Assembly (NCBI GenBank): GCA_018825785.1
Contig: JAHKAY010000009.1
Location: 1-41,014 of the forward strand
Direction: 5' to 3'
Source: Chloroflexota bacterium
Lineage (GTDB): Bacteria > Chloroflexota > Dehalococcoidia > JACVQG01 > JAHKAY01
Length of the DNA: 41,014 nt
The notes under the pieces are model-generated. The model saw only the letters and a list, made by a program, of their open reading frames with translations. It was not told the origin of the DNA and searched no databases. The translations under genes were made by a program, and so were the position numbers. This document shows, in pieces, positions 7,064 through 16,092 of the stretch (positions are counted from its first letter, which is position 1; every line of letters starts with the position of its first letter).

Positions 7064-7674
7064 AGGCCCTTCAGGTGGCAGGTATCGTTGATGAGGAGGG
7101 CCGAGGGCCGGCCCAGGCGAAAGTCAAAGACGCTTATGGCCGCCAGGTCCTGCTCCACCTGCCAGAAGCGGGAGTTCTCCAACCCCAGGAGCGCCAGCAC
7201 CAGCACCTTGCAGACCACTTTATGGGAGACCAGGACCACCGTTTCCTCGGGGTGCTTCTCGCGGACCAGGGCGACCGCCGCCTCCACCCTCTCCCTCACC
7301 TCCGCCAGCCCCTCCCCACCCGGGAACCTCGCCCGGTGCGGGGCCTCCTGCCAGAGCTTGAAGAGCCCGCCGTCCTTCCGGGCCCCCTCGTCCAGGGTGA
7401 GGCCCGTCCAGTCGCCGAAGTCCATATCTATGAGCTGAGGAAGGGGCACTGCCTCGAGGCCCAGTTCCTGACTGATGATTCCCGCCGTCCTGGCCGTCCT
7501 TTCCAGTGGGCTGGCATAGATAGCCCTGGGCTGGTAGCGGGGCAGGCTTCTTGAGGCGGCCCGGGCCTGCTCCACCCCCACCCCATCCAGCCCGATATTT
7601 GCCCGGCCCCGGAAGCGCTCCACCCGGTTCCACTCGGTGCGGCCGTGGCGGACCACCACCAGATAGTGTTCCAT
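7060..7674 (-). CDS. Histidine phosphatase family protein (phosphoglycerate mutase-like)
   Basis: A 204-aa protein. It has the RHG motif VRHGRTEWN near the N-terminus with the phosphorylated histidine, and VLVSHKVVCK with the second histidine. ASPLERTARTA and LIDMDFGDWTGL are typical of the CobC/GpmB branch. The substrate (alpha-ribazole phosphate, a sugar phosphate or other) cannot be told. The ATG at 7674 is chosen because the motif begins 8 residues later and a -10 box ends 8 nt upstream; the longer open frame upstream is antisense to tldD. First gene of the operon with nth and argC. Confidence 0.9.
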   Translation of the reverse strand: MEHYLVVVRHGRTEWNRVERFRGRANIGLDGVGVEQARAASRSLPRYQPRAIYASPLERTARTAGIISQELGLEAVPLPQLIDMDFGDWTGLTLDEGARKDGGLFKLWQEAPHRARFPGGEGLAEVRERVEAAVALVREKHPEETVVLVSHKVVCKVLVLALLGLENSRFWQVEQDLAAISVFDFRLGRPSALLINDTCHLKGL

Positions 7675-7682
7675 CGCTCCCC

Positions 7683-7691
7683 ATTCTATCA
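7683..7691 (-). promoter_or_regulatory. Extended -10 of the phosphatase-nth-argC operon
   Basis: Minus-strand TGA-TAGAAT. The hexamer ends exactly 8 nt before the ATG, so the transcript would begin at or next to the start codon. The -35 region is poor. Confidence 0.55.
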
Positions 7692-7706
7692 CATGCCTTC
7701 TCTTTG

Positions 7707-7735
7707 TTGACAGGGCGATTGCCCATAGGTAAACT
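7707..7735 (+). promoter_or_regulatory. tldD promoter, likely leaderless transcript
   Basis: TTGACA (7707-7712), 17-nt spacer, TAAACT (7730-7735). Only 8 nt separate the -10 from the tldD ATG, and no ribosome site lies in between. It overlaps the divergent phosphatase promoter region. Confidence 0.75.
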
Positions 7736-7743
7736 TGCTTTAG

Positions 7744-9120
7744 ATGACCGCGTCTCGTGAGCTTCTGGAGCATGCCCTGAAAGGCGTGAAGGCCGACTAC
7801 GCCGAAATCCGCCTGGAGGAGGCCGAGGCCAGCAACATCCGCTACCGGGGGCAGGAGGTGGAAGAGGCAGGCATCTCCTCCAGCCTGGGGGGAAATGTCC
7901 GGGCCCTGGCAAAGGGAGGTTGGGGCCTTGTCTCCTTCAACGACCTCCCCCAGCCGCAACAGCTCCGGGAGAAGGTGGACCTGGCAGTGAGGCAGGCCCG
8001 CTTGGCCGGTAGGGAGGAGTCCCGCCTGGCCCCCACCCCCACGGTGGTGGAAAGCCTCCAGGATAAGCCCAACCCCAATCCCCTGACTATCCCCCTGGCC
8101 CAAAAGAAGGAGCTCCTGGACCAGTACAAAGAAATCATCCTGTCCACCCCCGGTATCACCACCTCCATCGTCGCCTATAGCGACGGCTGGAAGCGGACTG
8201 TCTTTGCCAGTTCCCAGGGGAGCTATGTGGAGCAGGCCCGCTCCGATGTGGGCCTCCAGATGCTGGCGGTGGCCCGGGATGGGGGTGAGGTGCAACAGGC
8301 CAGCCTTTCCGTGGGGAGCCGGGGGGACTTCCCCCAAATAGCCCACCTCCACCACCAGGTGAAAGAGATATCGCAACGGGCGGTGGAGCTCCTCTCCGCC
8401 CCCCGGGTAAAGGGGGGCGAATACACCGTGGTCCTGGACCCCGTCCTGGCGGGGGTCTTCGTCCACGAGGCATTCGGCCACCTCTCGGAATCGGACTTTG
8501 TCTATGAAAACCCCGGGCTCCAGGAGATAATGGTCCTGGGCAAGCGCTTCGGGGAGGGCATCCTGAACATCGTGGACGATGCCACCATCCCCGGGCTAAG
8601 GGGGAGCTACAAGTATGATGACGAAGGGGTCCCCGCCCGCAAGAACTACCTCATCCGGGAGGGCATCCTGGTGGGCCGGCTCCACTCCCGGGAGACGGCG
8701 GGAAGGATGGGGGAAGGCCTTTCCGGCAATGCACGGAGCGCCTCCTACCGCTTCCCCCCTATTGTCCGTATGTCCAACACCTTCATAGAGCCGGATACGG
8801 CCAACCTGGATGACCTCCTGGAAGGCATAGAAGAAGGGATATATGCCCGGAACTGGCACGGCGGGACCACCAGCATGGAAATGTTCACCTTCTCCGCCGG
8901 TGAGGCCTTCATGATAAGAAAGGGGAAGATAGCCGAGCCCATCCGCCCGGTGGTGCTCACGGGGAATGTCTTTGCCACCCTGGCCCTGATTGACGGGATT
9001 GCCCGGGACCTGGACATGAACCAGGGGGGAGGCTGCGGCAAGGGGGACCAGTCTCCCCTCCCCGTCAGCAACGGCAGCCCCCACATCCGCATCCGGAAGT
9101 GCCTGGTGGGGGGAAGATGA
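7744..9120 (+). CDS. tldD: TldD metalloprotease subunit
   Basis: A 458-aa TldD-type zinc peptidase. The HExxxH motif is HEAFGH at residues 241-246, with LSESDFVYENPG following. The C-terminal part has the family motifs NARSASYRFPPIVRMSNTF and NQGGGCGKGDQ. TldD and TldE form a heterodimer that degrades small unfolded peptides; in E. coli it matures microcin B17 and helps degrade CcdA. It is first in a five-gene operon with tldE directly downstream (ATGA overlap). There is no ribosome site before the ATG. Confidence 0.95.
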   Translation: MTASRELLEHALKGVKADYAEIRLEEAEASNIRYRGQEVEEAGISSSLGGNVRALAKGGWGLVSFNDLPQPQQLREKVDLAVRQARLAGREESRLAPTPTVVESLQDKPNPNPLTIPLAQKKELLDQYKEIILSTPGITTSIVAYSDGWKRTVFASSQGSYVEQARSDVGLQMLAVARDGGEVQQASLSVGSRGDFPQIAHLHHQVKEISQRAVELLSAPRVKGGEYTVVLDPVLAGVFVHEAFGHLSESDFVYENPGLQEIMVLGKRFGEGILNIVDDATIPGLRGSYKYDDEGVPARKNYLIREGILVGRLHSRETAGRMGEGLSGNARSASYRFPPIVRMSNTFIEPDTANLDDLLEGIEEGIYARNWHGGTTSMEMFTFSAGEAFMIRKGKIAEPIRPVVLTGNVFATLALIDGIARDLDMNQGGGCGKGDQSPLPVSNGSPHIRIRKCLVGGR

Positions 9121-10418
9121 TAGAGTCCCTCCTCTCCCGGGCAAAAAGGGAGGCCCAGGAGGCCGAGGTCTATGAGGCCACCCTGGAAGAGACCACAGCG
9201 GCCTTTGAGACCAACCGCCTCAAGCACCTCCAGACCCGCTCCAGCCATCTCCTGGCATTGAGGGTGGTCAAGGATGGCCATACCGGCCATGCCCTGACCA
9301 TGGGAGGGAAGGGAGACCTGGTGGCCCGGGCCCTGGAGGCCTCCCCCTTTGGCCCCCCCACCCACTTCCATTTCCCCCAAAGCATCGCCTCATCCTCCCT
9401 CCAGGTCTATGACCTCGATGGGGAAAGGATGGGGCTGGAGGCCATGGTCGGAGTGGGGGAGGAAGTTATCGGGAGGCTCCTGAACCACACCCCGGGGCTC
9501 CAGTATAGTGCCCGGGTGGTCAGAGGAAGCCTTCACATCCGCCTCCTCAACTCTTGGGGGGCAGAGGCCAGCTACCAGAAGAGCTACTCCGGCCTGGAGG
9601 TGGAAGGGGTCCTGGTGAGGGGGACAGACATGCTCTTTGTGGGGGATAGCTGGTCCTCCTGCCACCCCGTCAAGGACATCTCAGCCCTGGCCCGGGAGGT
9701 GATAACACAGCTGGACTGGGCCCGGGAGCTGGCCCCAAGCCCCCGGGGCCCCCTGCCCGTCATCCTCTCCCCCCGGGGTGTCTCAAGCGCCTTCTCCCTG
9801 CCCCTTAGCCTGGCCTTCAATGGCCGGGTGGTCCTTCAGGGGGCCTCCCCCCTGGCCCAAAGGCGGGGGGAAAGGGCTTTCTCCCCGGGTTTTGACCTCT
9901 GGGACGATGCCACCCTCCCCTTCCAGCCCCGCAGCCGCCCCTGGGACGACGAGGGGGTCCCCTCCCGGCGGGTCCCCCTAGTGGAGAAGGGGGTTGTGGC
10001 CGGGTTCCTCTACGACCTCCAGACCGCCGGCCAGGCAGGCGCAGAGAGCACCGGCTCCGCCACAAGAAGCCTGGGGGCCCTTCCCTCCCCCTCCCCCTCT
10101 TCCCTCATAATAGGGGAAGGGACCAGGACCATGGAGGAGATGATAAGAGGCCTGAGGGAAGGGCTCCTGGTGGAACAGCTTATGGGAGCAGACCAGGGGA
10201 ATGTCCTGGGGGGGGACTTTAGCGGAAATGTCCTTTTAGGGTATAAAATAGAGGGGGGGGAGGTGGTGGGCAGGGTGAAGGATACTATGGTATCAGGAAA
10301 TATGTATTCCTGTCTCAAAGAGGGAGTAGAGGTGGGAAGGGGGGCCCGCTGGGTGGATGGGGGCCTCTATTCCCCACCTATACTTCTCCCCCACCTCTCG
10401 GTGTCCACCGGAGGCTGA
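9117..10418 (+). CDS. tldE: TldE/PmbA metalloprotease partner
   Basis: A 433-aa PmbA/TldE protein, the partner of TldD in the heterodimeric peptidase. The start at ATG 9117 overlaps the tldD stop (ATGA), giving MIESLLSRAKREA; a longer frame upstream is not needed. It lacks an HExxxH motif, as expected for TldE, which does not bind the metal. Family motifs include RSRPWDDEGVPSRRVPLVEKG and the C-terminal GGDFSGNVLLGYKIEGG. It probably acts on the same substrates as TldD. Confidence 0.93.
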   Translation: MIESLLSRAKREAQEAEVYEATLEETTAAFETNRLKHLQTRSSHLLALRVVKDGHTGHALTMGGKGDLVARALEASPFGPPTHFHFPQSIASSSLQVYDLDGERMGLEAMVGVGEEVIGRLLNHTPGLQYSARVVRGSLHIRLLNSWGAEASYQKSYSGLEVEGVLVRGTDMLFVGDSWSSCHPVKDISALAREVITQLDWARELAPSPRGPLPVILSPRGVSSAFSLPLSLAFNGRVVLQGASPLAQRRGERAFSPGFDLWDDATLPFQPRSRPWDDEGVPSRRVPLVEKGVVAGFLYDLQTAGQAGAESTGSATRSLGALPSPSPSSLIIGEGTRTMEEMIRGLREGLLVEQLMGADQGNVLGGDFSGNVLLGYKIEGGEVVGRVKDTMVSGNMYSCLKEGVEVGRGARWVDGGLYSPPILLPHLSVSTGG

Positions 10419-10421
10419 AGA

Positions 10422-11336
10422 ATGATGACCCTGGAGAAGCTCCTCACCGAACTTGGGGACGAGAACAAGAACATCCTGGCCAGCCATCTGGTACACCTTT
10501 CCGACCTCCCTTCCCAGGAGCTGGAGGCCTTCGCCCGGGCCTGGGAGAAGACGGCCACCCACCGCCGCCACCAGCTTGTCAGCCACCTGGTATCCCTGGC
10601 CGAGGACAACTCGGAGCTCAACTTCGACACCATCTTCCGCGTCATCCTCGGCGACCCAGACGCCGAGGTAAGAAATAAGGCCGTGGAAGGCCTGGCCGAG
10701 TGTGAGGACCCCCAGTTCATTGAGCCCCTCCTGGAGCTAGCGCAAAGGGACACGAGTGAAGAGGTGAGGGCAGCCGCTATCTCCGCATTAGGCCATTTTG
10801 CCCTTCTCGCCGAGCTCCAGAAGATAAGGCCCAAGTATGGGCTCCGGATCATGGAGGCCCTCATCGCCCTCATCCGGGACCAGGACCAGCCCCTTGCCGT
10901 CAGACGCCGGGCGGTGGAGGCGGTGGCCCCCCTCAGCCAACCCGAGGTAAAGAAGGCCATCACCGAAGCCTATCTCAGCCCCCTGCTCCCCTTGAAAGTC
11001 AGCGCCCTCTATGCCATGGGCCGGAACTGTGATAGCCAGTGGCTCTCCATCTTGCTCCCGGAACTGCGGAGCCCGGTGGTCGAAATACGCTATGAGGCGG
11101 CGGGGGCCCTGGGCGAGCTAGGAGATGAGGCAGCTATCCCCCATCTGGTCCCCCTCTGCTACGATGAAGATGTCCAGGTCCGGGAGGCGGCTGTCCGGGC
11201 CCTGGGAAGAATAGGCGGCCCGGAGGCCAGGCTGGCCCTGCGGCAGTGCCTGCAACAGGCAGACTCCAGGCTCCGCCAGGCCATCCAGGAAGCCACCACG
11301 GAGTTGGAGGCCCTGGAAGACCCCTTTGAGGGGTAA
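10422..11336 (+). CDS. HEAT-repeat protein
   Basis: A 304-aa all-helical protein with at least five HEAT/PBS-lyase-type repeats, such as DPDAEVRNKAVEGLAE, TSEEVRAAAISALGHF, PVVEIRYEAAGALGELGD and EDVQVREAAVRALGRIGG. There is no catalytic motif, membrane segment or signal peptide. Such proteins are scaffolds for protein-protein contacts. It starts 4 nt after tldE and its end overlaps the Nudix start, so it belongs to the tldD operon. A link to TldD/TldE regulation is possible but only by context. Confidence 0.85.
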   Translation: MMTLEKLLTELGDENKNILASHLVHLSDLPSQELEAFARAWEKTATHRRHQLVSHLVSLAEDNSELNFDTIFRVILGDPDAEVRNKAVEGLAECEDPQFIEPLLELAQRDTSEEVRAAAISALGHFALLAELQKIRPKYGLRIMEALIALIRDQDQPLAVRRRAVEAVAPLSQPEVKKAITEAYLSPLLPLKVSALYAMGRNCDSQWLSILLPELRSPVVEIRYEAAGALGELGDEAAIPHLVPLCYDEDVQVREAAVRALGRIGGPEARLALRQCLQQADSRLRQAIQEATTELEALEDPFEG

Positions 11337-11799
11337 CAACCTGCCTGTTGAATATCCCGTATCCTCAGGGGGGGTAGTGCTGCGTCGCTCCCTGCAGGGG
11401 GTAGAGGTCCTCCTCTGCGGCCAGATGAAAACACCCCTCCTCTGGGGACTGCCCAAGGGCACCCCCAACCCGGGGGAGAACCTGGAGGAGACCGCCCGCC
11501 GGGAGGTGACAGAGGAGACCGGCCTCCAGGTGGAGGCGGGAAGAAAGATTGGCTCCATCCGCTACTGGTTTGTGAAGCGCGGGGTCAAGTATAACAAGAC
11601 AGTCCACTTCTTCCTCATGGCCCCCAGGGGCGGCTCAATAGAGGACCATGACCCCGAGTATGATATCGTCCAGTGGTTCCCCGCTCCTCAGGCCCTTGGG
11701 ACCCTCACCTACAAGAACGAGGTGGATATAGTTGAAAAGGCCCTGGCTCTCTTTGAGGAGGAAGGTGCTGAAGGGGAAAAGGGTCCACCTTCGACCTAA
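11326..11799 (+). CDS. Nudix hydrolase
   Basis: A 157-aa protein with a complete Nudix box at residues 45-67: G-x5-E-x7-REVTEETGL. The fold is typical (SGGVVLRR, LLWGLPKGTPNPGENLEETA). These enzymes hydrolyse nucleoside diphosphates linked to another moiety; the LWGLPKG context resembles MutT/Ap4A-type members, but the substrate is undetermined. The TTG start at 11326 overlaps the HEAT gene's end by 11 nt. The C-terminal tail overlaps the acetyltransferase gene by 35 nt. Confidence 0.9.
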   Translation: MRGNNLPVEYPVSSGGVVLRRSLQGVEVLLCGQMKTPLLWGLPKGTPNPGENLEETARREVTEETGLQVEAGRKIGSIRYWFVKRGVKYNKTVHFFLMAPRGGSIEDHDPEYDIVQWFPAPQALGTLTYKNEVDIVEKALALFEEEGAEGEKGPPST

Positions 11800-12289
11800 G
11801 AGCCTGGGGGACGCCCTCCAGGACTACACCTGGAACCGGGACCGGGAGCTGGCCCGCCTGGACGGAAGCCTGCCTCCTTCCATCGCTTTCAAGGATTACG
11901 TGGAAGCCTATGCCTTGGAGCTGAAGAGCCCCCTCCCCCGTAGGGAGCGTTTCGCCATTGAGACCCTGGAGGGGGTCCATATCGGCAACTGCATGTACTA
12001 TGACCTGAACAGGGAAAAGGGGGAGGCGGAGGTGGGTATCCTCATCGGTGACAGAAGATATTGGGACCAGGGCTATGGCACCGAGGCCATGGACCTGCTC
12101 CTGGACCTCCTCTTCAACAGCACCTCGGTGAACAAGGTCCGCCTGCATACCCTGGGGTGGAACTATCGGGCCCAGCGGGCCTTTAAAAAGTGTGGTTTCA
12201 ACCCTGCAAGGGCCCCACGTCAGGGTCAGCCCTTCCTCCTGATGGCTCTCTCCCGGGAGGACTGGGAGAAGAACTGCAGGACGGTCTAG
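11765..12289 (+). CDS. GNAT acetyltransferase, RimJ/RimL-like
   Basis: A 174-aa protein. The GTG at 11765 is chosen because AGGAGG precedes it and the fold begins immediately (LKGKRVHLRP); the longer frame lies inside the Nudix gene. The acetyl-CoA-binding region GILIGDRRYWDQGYGTEAMD and the NKVRLHTLGWNYRAQRAF segment are typical of ribosomal-protein-type N-acetyltransferases and of spermidine acetyltransferase-like enzymes. Substrate unknown. Last gene of the tldD operon, convergent with clpP. Confidence 0.9.
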   Translation: MLKGKRVHLRPKSLGDALQDYTWNRDRELARLDGSLPPSIAFKDYVEAYALELKSPLPRRERFAIETLEGVHIGNCMYYDLNREKGEAEVGILIGDRRYWDQGYGTEAMDLLLDLLFNSTSVNKVRLHTLGWNYRAQRAFKKCGFNPARAPRQGQPFLLMALSREDWEKNCRTV

Positions 12290-12292
12290 CCC

Positions 12293-12898
12293 TTACCCTT
12301 TAGGGGGCCTTTGCAGTATCTCGTCCACAAGGCCATATTCCACGGCCTGCTCAGCGCTGAGGTAAAAGTCCCGGTCGGTATCGCGGGCTATCTTCTCCAG
12401 GGGCTGGCCGGTATGCTTGGTCAGGATATCCCTTATCCTGTCCTGGATGCGGAGGATCTCCTTGGCGGCGATGGCGATATCCGCCGCCTGCCCCTGGACC
12501 CCGCCAAAAGCCTGGTGCATATGGACGGTGGAGTTGGGCAGGGCATAGCGCTTCCCCTTGGCCCCCGCCGCCAGGAGCACCGTCCCCATGCTGGCCGCCA
12601 GGCCCACACAGATAGTAGAAACATGGGGCCGGACAAGTTGCATGGTGTCGTAGATGGCCAGCCCGGAGCTGATGATGCCCCCGGGGCAGTGGATATACAT
12701 GCTGATATCCTTATCCGGGTCCTCCCTGTCCAGATAGAGGAGCTGGGCAACAATCAGATTAGCTATCTGGTCGTTGATGGGCAGGCCCAGAAAAACAATC
12801 CGCTCCTTTAGAAGCAGGGAGTAGATGTCATAGTATCTCTCCCCACGGGCACCTGATTCAGAGACCATGGGGATGATGTTCTGTGGATATTCCTTCAT
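12293..12898 (-). CDS. clpP: ATP-dependent Clp protease proteolytic subunit
   Basis: A 201-aa ClpP serine protease, which forms a tetradecameric barrel that degrades substrates delivered by ClpX or ClpA-type ATPases. Catalytic triad: Ser103 (GLAASMG), His128 (HMHQAFGG) and Asp ~177 ([11 protein letters not shown]). The oxyanion-loop motif is HCPGG where most ClpP have NSPGG. The start overlaps the tig stop (ATGA), the common tig-clpP arrangement, but no clpX follows: the next gene downstream is convergent. Confidence 0.96.
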   Translation of the reverse strand: MKEYPQNIIPMVSESGARGERYYDIYSLLLKERIVFLGLPINDQIANLIVAQLLYLDREDPDKDISMYIHCPGGIISSGLAIYDTMQLVRPHVSTICVGLAASMGTVLLAAGAKGKRYALPNSTVHMHQAFGGVQGQAADIAIAAKEILRIQDRIRDILTKHTGQPLEKIARDTDRDFYLSAEQAVEYGLVDEILQRPPKG

Positions 12899-14118
12899 TT
12901 CGCCTCCTTTTCCCCGGTAGCAATAGCTACCAGCCTCTCCCGGGTTTTCCTCATGGCCAGGGCCTCCTTCAACGCCTGCCGGGGGCCGAGGGAGGCAAAA
13001 AGGCGTTTCAGCTCCGCCCTCCCCTCGGCGGCCCTCTCTGCCTCGGCCTCCACCTCCTCCTCCGAGACCTCTATCTTCTCCACCTCGGAGAGCCTACTCA
13101 GCACCAGGCTCCTCACCACCTGGCGGGCGGCGACGGGTCTTAACTCCTCCCGGGCCTTTTCCGGGGCCTCCCTGACCCCCTGCCGCTGGAGAAGCCGGTC
13201 CACCTGTTGCTCCACCAGGGCGGGGGGGTACTCCACCTGGGCCCCCGCCACCAGGGCCTCGGTGGCCTTCTCCTCCAGCTTCTCCCTGGCCTGGGCCTCC
13301 GCCCCGGCCTTAAGGCCCGAGGACAGGCTCCCTTTCAGAGAGGCCAGGTCAGGGAAGCCGGCCTCCTTGACCAGCTCCTCCAGGGGAAGGAGCTGTCTTT
13401 CCTTCACCTCCAGGACCTTCACCCGGAACAGGACCTCCCGCCCGCGGAGCCTGGGATTGGGATGGTCGGCGGAGATGGGGAGGGAAAACTCCCTCTCCTC
13501 CCCCTTCCCCGCCCCCAGGAGGTTTTCGGCAAAACCAGGCAGGGGGAAATTACCGGCCGGGTCCACCGTCATCTCCAGGGCCTTCTCGTTGACCACGACC
13601 TTGGCCGCCAGCTTGCCCACCACCCCCACCGCCACCAGGTCCCCCAGGGCTACCGGCCTCTCAACCGGCACCCAGGGCGACTTCTGCTCCCGCAACCCCT
13701 CCAGGGCCTTTTCCACCTCATCCTCCCCCACCGGGGGCACCTCCAGAGGGAGGCTGAGGGCCAGGTAGTCCCCCAGCTCCACCTTTGGGGGGAGGGAGAC
13801 AACCGCCTTGAAGGACAGGGGGTCCTTTTTGAGGACTTCAATCTGGGGGTTGGCCACAGGCTGGATGTCCTTTTCTTTCAGGGCCTGCTCATAGGCCCAG
13901 GCCACCGTCTCCCCCAGGGCCTCATCCACCAGGGCCTCCCTCCCCAGCCGGCGTTCCACCAGCGAGCGGGGGGCCTTGCCCGGGCGGAAGCCGGGGAAAG
14001 AAACACGCCGGGCCAGGCGGCGGTAGGCCGCCTCCAGGGGCTTCTCCATCTCCTGGGCCTCCGTCTCCACCTGGAGCAGGAGCTGGCTATCGGGCATGGG
14101 CTCTGTTGAGACCTTCAT
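12895..14118 (-). CDS. tig: Trigger factor, ribosome-associated chaperone
   Basis: A 407-aa protein, slightly shorter than the usual ~430. The ribosome-binding signature [17 protein letters not shown] sits in the N-terminal domain (~residues 42-58). A diverged FKBP-type prolyl isomerase domain follows (~150-245), then a long helical C-terminal chaperone part rich in Glu, Ala and Arg. It binds near the ribosome exit tunnel and assists nascent chain folding. It is coupled to clpP. A TATAAT box ends 12 nt before the ATG. Confidence 0.95.
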   Translation of the reverse strand: MKVSTEPMPDSQLLLQVETEAQEMEKPLEAAYRRLARRVSFPGFRPGKAPRSLVERRLGREALVDEALGETVAWAYEQALKEKDIQPVANPQIEVLKKDPLSFKAVVSLPPKVELGDYLALSLPLEVPPVGEDEVEKALEGLREQKSPWVPVERPVALGDLVAVGVVGKLAAKVVVNEKALEMTVDPAGNFPLPGFAENLLGAGKGEEREFSLPISADHPNPRLRGREVLFRVKVLEVKERQLLPLEELVKEAGFPDLASLKGSLSSGLKAGAEAQAREKLEEKATEALVAGAQVEYPPALVEQQVDRLLQRQGVREAPEKAREELRPVAARQVVRSLVLSRLSEVEKIEVSEEEVEAEAERAAEGRAELKRLFASLGPRQALKEALAMRKTRERLVAIATGEKEAK

Positions 14119-14130
14119 CGCTGAAAGAGG

Positions 14131-14139
14131 ATTATATCA
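14131..14139 (-). promoter_or_regulatory. Extended -10 promoter of tig-clpP
   Basis: Minus-strand TGA-TATAAT ending 12 nt before the tig ATG. The 72-nt palindromic repeat lies immediately upstream, where the -35 would be. Confidence 0.65.
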
Positions 14140-14147
14140 CGCTTCTT

Positions 14148-14219
14148 GTCATTCTGAGCAAAGCGAAGAATCTCTGAGATTCTTCGTCGTCCCGATTCAG
14201 CGGGACTCCTCAGAATGAC
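14148..14219. repeat. 72-nt palindromic repeat, copy 2
   Basis: Same length and ends as the copy at 5260-5331. The inner hairpin CGAAGAATCTC-T-GAGATTCTTCG is perfect here, while the second hairpin GTCCCGAT/AGCGGGAC has one mismatch. It lies between tig and aspS. Confidence 0.85.
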
Positions 14220-14233
14220 ATCAAGAAACGACT

Positions 14234-16015
14234 TCATCCCTTTCCCTCCTCAATTCTAAGGTGGAGCTCCTGGAGCTGTTCCGGTGAGACAGGAGAAGGG
14301 GCGTTGAACAGGGGGTCCTCAGCACTCTTGGTCTTGGGAAAGGCGATAACCTCCCGGATGTTCTCCTCCCCCGCCAGGAGCATGACCAGGCGGTCGATGC
14401 CGGGGGCGATGCCCCCGTGGGGCGGGGCCCCAAACTCCAGCGCCTCCAGGAGATGGCCAAAGCGTTCCTCTATCTCCTCATCCTTATATCCCAGGACGCG
14501 GAAGACCCTCTCCTGGAGCTGGCGGTTGTGGATGCGGATGCTGCCGGAGGAAAGCTCCCAGCCATTGCACACCAGGTCGTAGTGGCGGGCCCGGACCTTC
14601 TCGGGGGCTGTCTCCAGGATGGGGATGTCCTCCTCGTAGGGGGCGGTGAAGGGGTGGTGGGCGGGCTGCCAGCGCTTCTCCTCCTCGTTCCACTCCAGGA
14701 GGGGGTAGCCGGTGATAAACACAAAGGCCAGGTTCCGTGGGCCGGCCGGGGCCAGCCTTTTCCCCATCTCCTTCCGCAGCTCGCTCAGGACCCGGTTCAC
14801 GGTGAAGGGGTTGCCGGCGGCAATAAGGAGGAGGTCTCCCCCCTTCCCCCCAAGCCTCCGGGCCATGGCTGCCACCTGGTGGGGTTCCAGGTAGCGGGCG
14901 GCCAGGGAGCGGGCGGGGTCGGAGGTGAGGTCGGGGTTGAGGGGAATGGTGGTGAGGCCTTTAGCCCCACAGCCCTGGGCAATCTTCACCAGCTCCTCCA
15001 TCTCCTTCTTGGAATAGCCAGCGCAGCCGGGGGAAGCCAGGCCCCGCACCCTGCCCCCCTCCCCCAGGGCCCGGCGGAAGAGGTCAAAAGCGGTGTCGGC
15101 GGCTATATCTGAGATGTCGCCAAGCTCCAGGCCGAACCGCAGGTCGGGCTTATCGGCGCCAAACCTGTCCATGGCCTCCTGGTAGGTGAGCCGGGGGAAG
15201 GGCTTGATGACCTTCATCTCCGGCCTTATCTTCTCCACGAGAGAGGTCAGGAGTTCCTCCACCAGGACGAGGATGTCCTCCTCCTCCACGAAGCTCATCT
15301 CCAGGTCCAACTGGGTGAACTCCGGCTGGCGGTCCGCCCTGGCGTCCTCGTCACGGAAGCAGCGGGCAATCTGGTAGTATTTCTCCATCCCCGCCACCAT
15401 CAGGAGCTGCTTCATCTGCTGAGGGGACTGCGGGAGGGCATAGAACTTGCCGGGATGAATGCGGCTGGGGACCAGATAGTCCCGCGACCCCTCCGGCGTG
15501 CTCTTGGTGAGAATGGGGGTCTCCACGTCCACAAAGCCACGGGCATTGAGGAACTCCCTCATAAAGGCCACCACCTGATGGCGGAGGATGAGGTTGTCCC
15601 GCATCGGAGGCCGCCTTATGTCCAGGTAGCGGTACTTCAGGCGGACCAGCTCGTCCACCCCCTTATCCTCAGTGATGGGGAATGGGGAGGCCTTTGAGGT
15701 GTTGAGGACCCTGACTTCCCCGGCGATAACCTCCACCTGGCCGGAGGGGATGCGGGGGTTTTCCGTGCCGGGGGGGCGGCGCTCCACCCTCCCCTTTACC
15801 TGGAGGACATACTCCCCCCTCACCTCCCGGGCCTCCTCATAGCCCTGGGGGGCTACCTGGGGGTTCACCACCACCTGCACCAGCCCCTCCCTGTCCCTCA
15901 GGTCCAGGAAGATGAGCCCGCCGTGGTCCCGACGGCGGTGGACCCAGCCGGCCAGGATGACCTCCTGGCCGATGTGCCGGGAGGAAATCTCACCGCAGCT
16001 ATGGCTCTTCAGCAT
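14234..16015 (-). CDS. aspS: Aspartyl-tRNA synthetase, bacterial type
   Basis: A 593-aa class II synthetase. It has an N-terminal OB-fold anticodon-binding domain (AGWVHRRRDHGGLIFLDLRD), the catalytic core with RYLDIRRP, then QSPQQMKQLL, then FRDEDARADRQPEFTQLDLE, a GAD insertion domain (~residues 290-420), and C-terminal motif 3 (GIAPGIDRLVMLLAG). It charges tRNA-Asp; whether it also mischarges tRNA-Asn cannot be told here. It stands alone on the minus strand. The -10 ends 8 nt before the ATG, and an AGGAGGTGA sits upstream of the -10, too far away to serve as ribosome site. Confidence 0.97.
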   Translation of the reverse strand: MLKSHSCGEISSRHIGQEVILAGWVHRRRDHGGLIFLDLRDREGLVQVVVNPQVAPQGYEEAREVRGEYVLQVKGRVERRPPGTENPRIPSGQVEVIAGEVRVLNTSKASPFPITEDKGVDELVRLKYRYLDIRRPPMRDNLILRHQVVAFMREFLNARGFVDVETPILTKSTPEGSRDYLVPSRIHPGKFYALPQSPQQMKQLLMVAGMEKYYQIARCFRDEDARADRQPEFTQLDLEMSFVEEEDILVLVEELLTSLVEKIRPEMKVIKPFPRLTYQEAMDRFGADKPDLRFGLELGDISDIAADTAFDLFRRALGEGGRVRGLASPGCAGYSKKEMEELVKIAQGCGAKGLTTIPLNPDLTSDPARSLAARYLEPHQVAAMARRLGGKGGDLLLIAAGNPFTVNRVLSELRKEMGKRLAPAGPRNLAFVFITGYPLLEWNEEEKRWQPAHHPFTAPYEEDIPILETAPEKVRARHYDLVCNGWELSSGSIRIHNRQLQERVFRVLGYKDEEIEERFGHLLEALEFGAPPHGGIAPGIDRLVMLLAGEENIREVIAFPKTKSAEDPLFNAPSPVSPEQLQELHLRIEEGKG

Positions 16016-16023
16016 GCCCGAAG

Positions 16024-16051
16024 ATTATATCACCTCCTCTTTGTGATTCAA
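16024..16051 (-). promoter_or_regulatory. aspS promoter, likely leaderless transcript
   Basis: Minus-strand TTGAAT (16051-16046), 16-nt spacer ending in TGA, TATAAT (16029-16024), then exactly 8 nt to the ATG at 16015. Confidence 0.75.
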
Positions 16052-16092
16052 ACATTGACACCTTTTGAGCGCATCAGAGGGCTGAAAAGTGT

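Noticed and set aside
7675-8481. Long minus-strand open frame upstream of the phosphatase start
   Set aside because: It is the antisense shadow of tldD. The phosphatase motifs begin at 7674, where a -10 box and start codon fit, and the extra ~270 residues have no domain.
14148-14219. Simple rho-independent terminator for aspS
   Set aside because: The element has strong hairpins but no U-tract, and an equal copy occurs elsewhere, so it is a repeat family first. Terminator activity is possible but unsupported.
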